DNA of 10,875 nt, from assembly GCA_947448095.1 (NCBI GenBank), contig CANFNN010000075.1:1-10875 (forward strand), in the 5' to 3' direction. The DNA comes from Bacteriovoracaceae bacterium. GTDB taxonomy: Bacteria > Bdellovibrionota > Bacteriovoracia > Bacteriovoracales > Bacteriovoracaceae. The notes under the pieces were generated by a model. The model saw only the letters and a program-made list of their open reading frames with translations, ran no database searches and was not told the origin of the DNA. Below are positions 6,896 through 10,875 of this stretch, piece after piece (within the stretch, counting starts at the first letter, position 1; each line of letters starts with the position of its first letter). The position numbers were made by a program, and so were the translations under genes.

Positions 6896-7360
6896 ATGCA
6901 AACTCTTATGGCCTTAGTTTTGAGTCTTGGACAAGCGACCTACCATGTTAAATATACATTTAAAAATGTTGAGGCCACAAGCACTGAAGTAAAAGGTAAA
7001 ATCAATTGTGATGAGAAAGTCTGTGAGTTTCTTTTGGCTGTTCCGGTAAAATCCTTTTTATCCAGTGACTCGAACCGCGATTTGAATATGCTTCAAGTTA
7101 CTGAAGCTGAAAAATTTCCGGTCGTTACGGCGAAAGGAAAATTTGGAAAAGAAGTTTTGGCACTTGCTGACGCAAAGATTGAAGCATTGGTGGATTTTCA
7201 TGGGGTAGCCAAAACGTACACTATTTCACTTAAGGATAAGGCGCAAAAAGCGAATCTTATTCTTGACCTTGACGCCCATAAAATTGACAGGCCGTCATTG
7301 TTCGGTATTAAAATTAAAAATGAAGTACCAATGGACTTTGATTTAAAGTGGAAAGGTTGA
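6896..7360 (+). CDS. YceI-like exported protein
   Basis: A 154-residue member of the YceI-like group, beta-barrel lipocalin-fold proteins that bind isoprenoids or other amphiphilic lipids in the periplasm. Family features: a short signal sequence (1-14, without the usual lysine or arginine at the start), strands from TYHVKYTF (15-22), and the characteristic R-D-L-N-M...VTEAEKFPVV block at 61-77, followed by alternating strands to the C terminus. It is a little shorter than typical YceI (about 170-190 residues). C38 and C43 are close together and could form a disulfide. The start is supported by AAGGAG six nt before the ATG, and only 10 bp separate it from the preceding membrane-protein gene. 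The two are very likely an operon and work together. Confidence 0.82.
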   Translation: MQTLMALVLSLGQATYHVKYTFKNVEATSTEVKGKINCDEKVCEFLLAVPVKSFLSSDSNRDLNMLQVTEAEKFPVVTAKGKFGKEVLALADAKIEALVDFHGVAKTYTISLKDKAQKANLILDLDAHKIDRPSLFGIKIKNEVPMDFDLKWKG

Positions 7361-7375
7361 TCTTCGCTGCAACTT

Positions 7376-7397
7376 TACTCACCAGTTTTCTGGAGTA
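7376..7397 (+). other. Small hairpin after the YceI-like gene
   Basis: CCAG-TTTT-CTGG (7382-7393) is extended by TACT (7376-7379) pairing with AGTA (7394-7397) across a 2-nt bulge. It begins 15 nt after the YceI stop. The following sequence is not a T-run, so it may slow or partly terminate transcription before the next gene, or do nothing. Confidence 0.25.
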
Positions 7398-7432
7398 GTC
7401 TTCATATAAGCCAACCTTACAAAGGAGTAAGT

Positions 7433-7705
7433 ATGAAGATTTTAATTGCGGCACTTTCACTCATTGCTTTGAATGCCTTTGCTGTGGACAATTTAACTGA
7501 CATGAAACGAACTGCCACTGAATCCATCGGCAGAGACATTTCGGACCTTGAAGGCAATAGAACTTGTATTGAGAACGCTTCAAACGTGGAAGCTTTCAAG
7601 GCTTGTAAGTACCATCTTGGATCAAAGATGAGTCCTCAAAAACAAGAAGAAAAAACGATGGATAATGTCGACAAAAGTACGGGCAAAGATCTCATGAACA
7701 AATAA
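7433..7705 (+). CDS. Small exported protein of unknown function, 90 residues
   Basis: A signal peptide spans residues 1-17 (MKILIAALSLIALNAFA, cleavage before VDN). The mature part is about 73 residues, polar and probably helical, with two cysteines (C45 and C58) that could join as one disulfide. The C-terminal third is lysine-rich and likely disordered. I do not recognise a family. The start is strong: AAGGAG five nt before the ATG. It lies 72 bp after the YceI-like gene and directly before a good terminator, so it is either the last gene of that operon or has its own promoter in the gap. Confidence 0.8.
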   Translation: MKILIAALSLIALNAFAVDNLTDMKRTATESIGRDISDLEGNRTCIENASNVEAFKACKYHLGSKMSPQKQEEKTMDNVDKSTGKDLMNK

Positions 7706-7720
7706 ATCACTTTGATTTGG

Positions 7721-7744
7721 AAGGGCCTTAACAGGCCCTTTTTT
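7721..7744 (+). terminator. Rho-independent terminator
   Basis: A perfect 7-bp stem, AAGGGCC (7721-7727) with GGCCCTT (7734-7740), closes a TTAACA loop and runs into six T's (7739-7744). It lies 15 nt after the stop of the 90-residue protein gene. The T-tract overlaps the stop codon of the convergent deacetylase gene. On the minus strand no T-run follows the stem, so it mainly serves the plus-strand genes. Confidence 0.93.
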
Positions 7745-8894
7745 AATGGCAGTTATTGATAATGATGGGATCAGTTCTTGATAACCATTTCCCTTCAAAA
7801 CACACAGAGTCTCCACCCGTGCAATGTGGGTATCGTTTTTTGTACTGTTCACTGAAACAGCTCTTATCGATTTCAGTGATACATTGTTTTGGTGTGAGAT
7901 CTTTCGTTTCTTCTAGAGTACTCAGGCCTGATTTCACCATCCCGATTAAAATATCCTGCTTTTCAATCAAGACTCCGGTCTTATTTAAATTCTTATCTTT
8001 GGCCATTTCTTGGGCCGAAATAAATTTAAGTCCAAGGCATTTGCCAATATCAAGAATCACGGGAATCGCACTGATGTTCATTTCTTTAATGTCGTGAAAT
8101 AGGGCTACCTTCGTAATCTGTGGATTTGAGCAAAGGCCTCGAAGATTTTTTAGAATATAGTCTTTAATCACTTTATTTTCTGGGGCCTTGACTCCAAAAG
8201 AGGAGTCTCCGGAATCATGATTCCATCCCAGATGGGAGAGATTTGAACCAGCGAGGGTTTGAAGCGGGGGACTGAGATGACGGTACTCAGCTAACTGTTC
8301 ACTATAAGTTCCTGGCTTCAGTTTTATTTCACCGTCTGAAACCATTCGCTGAAGCTCCATTTCTGAAGGCATAGCTCCTCGACCGTAAGGGAAACGAAAA
8401 AGGAGCGGCTTTTGTTGATTGTATTTCCCCGCCGTAGACCACTGAAGTAGTTCAGTACTTTTTTTAATTTGTTCTTCTCTTTCAGTTTGGGTGAATCCTT
8501 CATCTAAGATTTCACCTTTGCCGTTCATGCGTAGGCAGTAAGCATCGTGTTTATGGCCATGATTCGCAATTAAGTGGCCAGCATTCATGGTTTTTAAAAC
8601 GAGGTCTCGATTTTCTTTATATCTTGCATGCTCAGGGTCTAGGTTTGAGGTCGTGATAAAAAAACTTGCCTTCACATTTCTTAGTTGAAGTTCATCCAAA
8701 ATATGCGGAGTCACATTTGGTGAGGGTCCGTCATCAAACGTCACATGGACAGAGTTCGGCTTACAACTTATGGGACTAGTGCTTAATTCCTTAAGGATTT
8801 CATTTCCAAGTTCGGCCTGGCTTTTCAGATCGCACTCAAGAGCAAAAGCCGAAAGCGCAGAAATAAGTAGGAGGATGAAAACTGTAAGTTTCAT
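7743..8894 (-). CDS. Exported polysaccharide deacetylase (CE4, NodB homology domain)
   Basis: Predicted to remove acetyl groups from N-acetylated sugars in peptidoglycan or chitin-like glycans, in the periplasm or outside the cell. A signal peptide covers residues 1-18 (cleavage after SAFA). CE4 motifs in order: TFDDGPS at 52-58 (D54, catalytic base, and D55, metal ligand), NHGHKHD at 111-117 (H112 and H116 as metal ligands; the usual Ser/Thr after the first His is Gly), RFPYGRG at 167-173, GWNHDSGD at 223-230, and LFHD at 265-268 (H267). Residues 300-383 extend past the catalytic domain and hold five cysteines (338, 346, 358, 365, 382), an unrecognised and probably disulfide-bonded tail. The lipoprotein gene ends 56 bp upstream on the same strand. 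The start codon lies inside a 12-bp perfect inverted repeat. In Bdellovibrio, CE4 enzymes deacetylate prey peptidoglycan; whether this one does is inference. Confidence 0.92.
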   Translation of the reverse strand: MKLTVFILLLISALSAFALECDLKSQAELGNEILKELSTSPISCKPNSVHVTFDDGPSPNVTPHILDELQLRNVKASFFITTSNLDPEHARYKENRDLVLKTMNAGHLIANHGHKHDAYCLRMNGKGEILDEGFTQTEREEQIKKSTELLQWSTAGKYNQQKPLLFRFPYGRGAMPSEMELQRMVSDGEIKLKPGTYSEQLAEYRHLSPPLQTLAGSNLSHLGWNHDSGDSSFGVKAPENKVIKDYILKNLRGLCSNPQITKVALFHDIKEMNISAIPVILDIGKCLGLKFISAQEMAKDKNLNKTGVLIEKQDILIGMVKSGLSTLEETKDLTPKQCITEIDKSCFSEQYKKRYPHCTGGDSVCFEGKWLSRTDPIIINNCH

Positions 8895-8922
8895 CTGTTT
8901 CTCGTCGGAAAAACAGATGAAA
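8889..8922 (-). promoter_or_regulatory. 12-bp perfect inverted repeat covering the deacetylase start codon
   Basis: TTTCATCTGTTT (8889-8900) and AAACAGATGAAA (8911-8922) are exact reverse complements around a 10-nt loop. In the minus-strand mRNA the 3' arm holds the AUG at 8894-8892, and the weak GAG ribosome-binding element lies in the loop. The helix would hide the start codon. No T-run follows on either strand, so it is not a terminator. It could be an RNA switch, an intercistronic stability element, or a DNA operator. Confidence 0.6.
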
Positions 8923-8950
8923 AGCTTAAGGGATAAAGATGGTCAAATAA

Positions 8951-9580
8951 TTAAAATTTCATGGCAATTCGTCCTACTAAGTACCCGATAGCATAGGGCA
9001 CGGAGAAAGGCCTCGATGGAGTACTGGCAAAATCGTGCTTAAAGCCAATTTTATGCAGCCACTCGTGCATCATGTTCTCAGAGACTTTGGGTGCCATATT
9101 TTGATTGAAAAATTTCGCATTCATCCAAATCTTTAATTCATTCGGCAAGGTATAGCCAATGACTGTGGTGTTGGCCTGATAAATTTCTAGTTCTAAATCC
9201 ATCTGGTTATTTTTTCCAGGATGAAGATTTTCAGAACCCTCTAGGATTTTTTGATAAATCTCGGCATTACTTAAACCGTTGTTATCGACAAAACTTTTCT
9301 TGCCCTGATAGGTATAGTTAAGAATGGCGTTTTTAAATTCTTCCGTTGCAACGACTTTTTTTATCAGGTCACTGGCGACTTGTATTTTATCTTCCTGGGG
9401 GGCATCGAAATTGTTAAGTTTTAAGTTCACTTCAAAGTTTTGAGCTGCATGAGGAACTGGTGATGAAGTGGAAATGTCACTTAGGGCCACGCTGCTAGAA
9501 TGGTTTGAACTTCCAGATCCTGACTTCCCACAAGACACCAGAAATAAAAAAATGAAAACGATGGAGAATGTTTTAATCAT
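8951..9580 (-). CDS. Lipoprotein with metzincin-type HExxHxxGxxH motif
   Basis: A 209-residue predicted lipoprotein. The signal sequence ends in the lipobox LVSC with acylated C17, followed by a Gly/Ser-rich linker (18-40); Gly after the Cys favours the outer membrane. HEWLHKIGFKH at 172-182 is the full zinc motif of metzincin peptidases (H172, H176, H182; E173 catalytic). Only 27 residues follow it. They contain no methionine in a Met-turn context (SVPYAIG stands in that area), so activity is not assured. Residues 45-170 match no family I know. The frame is open upstream to 9706, but the ATG at 9580 begins the lipoprotein signal and has AGAGGT six nt ahead (9592-9587). The deacetylase gene follows 56 bp downstream, so the two may form an operon of envelope- or prey-modifying enzymes. 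Confidence 0.8.
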   Translation of the reverse strand: MIKTFSIVFIFLFLVSCGKSGSGSSNHSSSVALSDISTSSPVPHAAQNFEVNLKLNNFDAPQEDKIQVASDLIKKVVATEEFKNAILNYTYQGKKSFVDNNGLSNAEIYQKILEGSENLHPGKNNQMDLELEIYQANTTVIGYTLPNELKIWMNAKFFNQNMAPKVSENMMHEWLHKIGFKHDFASTPSRPFSVPYAIGYLVGRIAMKF

Positions 9581-9878
9581 GCAATAACCTCTTTTTGATC
9601 TTCCACTAGCTGTTGATAATCTCAAGATCTTCGAAGGATGACGCCTCAGGCTTCGATCATCAAGCTTAAAAGAGTCTTGGTAAGTCATTGATGTTGTTTT
9701 GGGCATCTTAAGAGCTGGGACAAATGGGGATGGTCTTGATCGAAATAGTTTCGTTTGAATTTAGTAACTGTTTGAGATGATGTTTTAGTTGATGAATGTC
9801 ATCTCTCATTCAATCCATTTGAACCTTTAGATGCTATGAATGACTCTGCTTTATTTTCCCCAATCTAAATTTTTGGCG
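9581..9878. other. Mostly non-coding stretch upstream of the lipoprotein gene
   Basis: No convincing gene lies here on either strand. It holds the lipoprotein ribosome-binding site, and presumably the promoter, although I could not pick a clear one. GAGATGA (9774-9780) and TCATCTC (9799-9805) form a 7-bp inverted repeat with an 18-nt loop. TCGAAG and CTTCGA arms flank a GCCT-C-AGGC palindrome at about 9631-9656. The lipoprotein frame stays open through to 9706, with no start signal or homology. Confidence 0.5.
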
Positions 9879-10049
9879 TTAACCAATCTTTTTTATTTCG
9901 GTCGGCCCATCTTTGGTTGTAATCACGAGTAAAGGCCGAGGAAGACGAAGATAAAGATTTTCTGGTGGTAGGATAGGTTTTTTATTTATAGAGGTATAAA
10001 TCACTTCATTAGTTTTGGGACAAATAAGTTTAACTTCAAAAAGAATCAT
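9879..10049 (-). CDS. Doubtful small ORF, 56 residues
   Basis: An ORF beginning MILFEVKLICPK and ending TEIKKIG, with AGGA four nt before the ATG at 10049. Its composition looks protein-like (alternating hydrophobic and polar residues, one cysteine, PRP/PP turns), and it has no signal peptide or membrane helix. I do not recognise it. Against it: the ribosome-binding site and start codon lie in the 3' arm of a long hairpin followed by T's that looks like a terminator for the upstream surface-protein gene. A longer version from an ATG at 10082 has no ribosome-binding site. It may be a real regulated small gene or chance. Confidence 0.35.
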   Translation of the reverse strand: MILFEVKLICPKTNEVIYTSINKKPILPPENLYLRLPRPLLVITTKDGPTEIKKIG

Positions 10050-10080
10050 GGTTCCTACTAACGGTAGGACTGCATGATTC
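10038..10080 (-). terminator. Terminator-like hairpin overlapping a possible start codon
   Basis: Two nested arm pairs, GAATCATG/CATGATTC (10043-10050 with 10073-10080) and TCCTAC/GTAGGA (10053-10058 with 10064-10069), make a long imperfect stem. On the minus strand it is followed by five T's (10042-10038). It lies about 85 nt downstream of the choice-of-anchor A stop codon, fitting a Rho-independent terminator for that gene, with a less GC-rich stem than usual. The same helix would sequester the GTAGGA and AUG of the small ORF. Confidence 0.55.
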
Positions 10081-10163
10081 ATTTAATTGTTTCGTTTGTT
10101 TAGTTGCCTGAATATTTCATTTTTCTAGCTTAATTCAATACTTCAGACTTTCTCGTTCGGATT

Positions 10164-10875
10164 TTATTGAGTCTTTTGGGGTAAATAAACTCCACCTTTT
10201 CCCCTACGAATTGTTCTCTCGCAACCCACGCCTGGGATTGTCGACTGAAAACAATCTGGGTTCACTTGGCCTGAAACTCTGCCTGAACAATTCTCAGCTT
10301 CGGCTTGCCCAACAAATTTATCGGCAAATACCGCTCCGGTTACGAGCATATTATTGAGTTTGACCTCAGCATAGGGTGCAAGAATGGTTCCCGGTAATCC
10401 CAAATTAAGACCTGATTGAGAAATTCTCACACCAGAATTTTTCATCACTACGGAAGAGGCTTCAAAGAAATTCCAAATAATGTTAGATGGCCTTGCACTG
10501 CCCTGGAGAACAATATCGATTCTATTAAATGAATATTGGGCTCCCGCGAGGTTAATGATGAGTGCTTCAGAACCTTGAGTTTCAAGAACTAATTTTCTCC
10601 CATCCTTAATGTCACTTGGATTTAGATTGATAACTCTTTGAGTCCCAGAAGTCATATTGGCAAGCTGAAGAGTGGCCTGGTTCATCTGTTGGGCCAGATC
10701 TTCATTGTCGATATCGTTGTACTGCATATCTGCTATGCCCGTTTGATCTAGGTCAAATTGTTGGGCCTTAGCACAAGTAAAACCATTTGAATTTGAGACA
10801 CTTCCGCGAACCATTTTTAAAAGACCAGAGACCTCCAAAGGACATCCTTGCTGAGTCTCACTTTGCACAAGAAAA
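10164..10875 (-). CDS. Choice-of-anchor A family surface protein, C-terminal part
   Basis: The frame is open to the right edge of the window, so the N terminus and signal peptide are missing. The GTG at 10868 has no ribosome-binding site in view and is unlikely to be the start. About 236 residues are seen. The segment running from INLAGAQYSFNRIDIVL, through SNIIWNFFEAS, GTILAPYAEVKLNNMLVTGAVFADKF, to the final NC, is the characteristic second half of the choice-of-anchor A domain. That domain is found in secreted and surface proteins, probably adhesive, whose C-terminal anchors differ. Here the domain is followed by about 40 Cys-containing residues (NPDCF, GVGCERT) and a basic tail. There is no LPXTG, PEP-CTERM or membrane helix, so the anchor type is unclear. 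A hairpin with T's downstream may end its transcript. Confidence 0.82.
   Translation of the reverse strand, partial: FLVQSETQQGCPLEVSGLLKMVRGSVSNSNGFTCAKAQQFDLDQTGIADMQYNDIDNEDLAQQMNQATLQLANMTSGTQRVINLNPSDIKDGRKLVLETQGSEALIINLAGAQYSFNRIDIVLQGSARPSNIIWNFFEASSVVMKNSGVRISQSGLNLGLPGTILAPYAEVKLNNMLVTGAVFADKFVGQAEAENCSGRVSGQVNPDCFQSTIPGVGCERTIRRGKGGVYLPQKTQ

Noticed and set aside
1486..8910. An 11-base match (TCCGACGAGAA) before adenosine deaminase (+ strand) and in the deacetylase leader (- strand)
   Set aside because: Matches of 11 bases are expected many times by chance among all pairs of positions in a window this long.
9581..9706. Upstream in-frame extension of the lipoprotein gene (42 codons)
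   Set aside because: It would bury the lipobox signal sequence inside the chain, and the ATG at 9580 has its own AGAGGT.
9733..9831. Tiny plus-strand ORFs of 12-16 codons in the non-coding stretch
   Set aside because: They have no ribosome-binding site at a usable distance, and no sign of selection is visible.
1..10875. Defence system, prophage, integron or transposon
   Set aside because: No recombinase, transposase, phage or typical defence domain was found on either strand, and no long terminal repeats were seen.

Overview
The window looks like a chromosomal segment of a free-living Gram-negative bacterium, most plausibly a predatory or environmental member of the Bdellovibrionota (Bdellovibrio/Bacteriovorax/Peredibacter type). 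This is an inference. The sequence is moderately AT-rich by eye and gene-dense on both strands. Many products carry signal peptides, often with paired cysteines. One is a lipoprotein metalloprotease-like protein, one a CE4 deacetylase, and one a choice-of-anchor A surface protein. One gene also carries a sigma-28 (flagellar) type promoter. I saw no rRNA, tRNA, IS element, integrase, CRISPR array or phage gene.

Layout. At 1-246 (+) is the 3' end of an unrecognised gene. It converges with a minus-strand pair: a secreted lipocalin (2038-1520) followed by adenosine deaminase (1469-243). Divergent from the lipocalin is a YaiI/YqxD (UPF0178) protein at 2129-2590 (+). At 2799-3746 (+) lies a divergent short-chain dehydrogenase, preceded by a perfect 7-bp dyad. 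It converges with a two-gene minus operon (6143-5706 and 5709-3739). That operon encodes a small BamE/SmpA-like exported protein, translationally coupled to a 656-residue exported HExxH...EDFAE zinc-peptidase-like protein, and a strong sigma-28 match abuts its first start codon. Going right on + are a four-helix, histidine-rich membrane protein (6355-6885), a YceI-like lipocalin-fold protein (6896-7360) and a 90-residue exported protein (7433-7705). A clear Rho-independent terminator follows at 7721-7744. On the minus strand are an HExxHxxGxxH lipoprotein (9580-8951) and a CE4 polysaccharide deacetylase (8894-7743). A 12-bp perfect inverted repeat covers the deacetylase start codon. The right end holds a mostly non-coding stretch, a doubtful 56-codon ORF, a terminator-like hairpin, and the C-terminal part of a choice-of-anchor A protein that runs off the window.

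How the genes fit together. Most of the window encodes cell-envelope or secreted functions: two predicted zinc peptidases, a glycan deacetylase, a surface protein and three small exported proteins. The membrane protein plus YceI pair resembles the known pairing of YceI with cytochrome b561-like proteins. I found no clear defence or mobile system. The most promising unexplored items are the sigma-28-linked metallopeptidase operon, apparently leaderless, and the hairpins that bury two translation starts on the minus strand.
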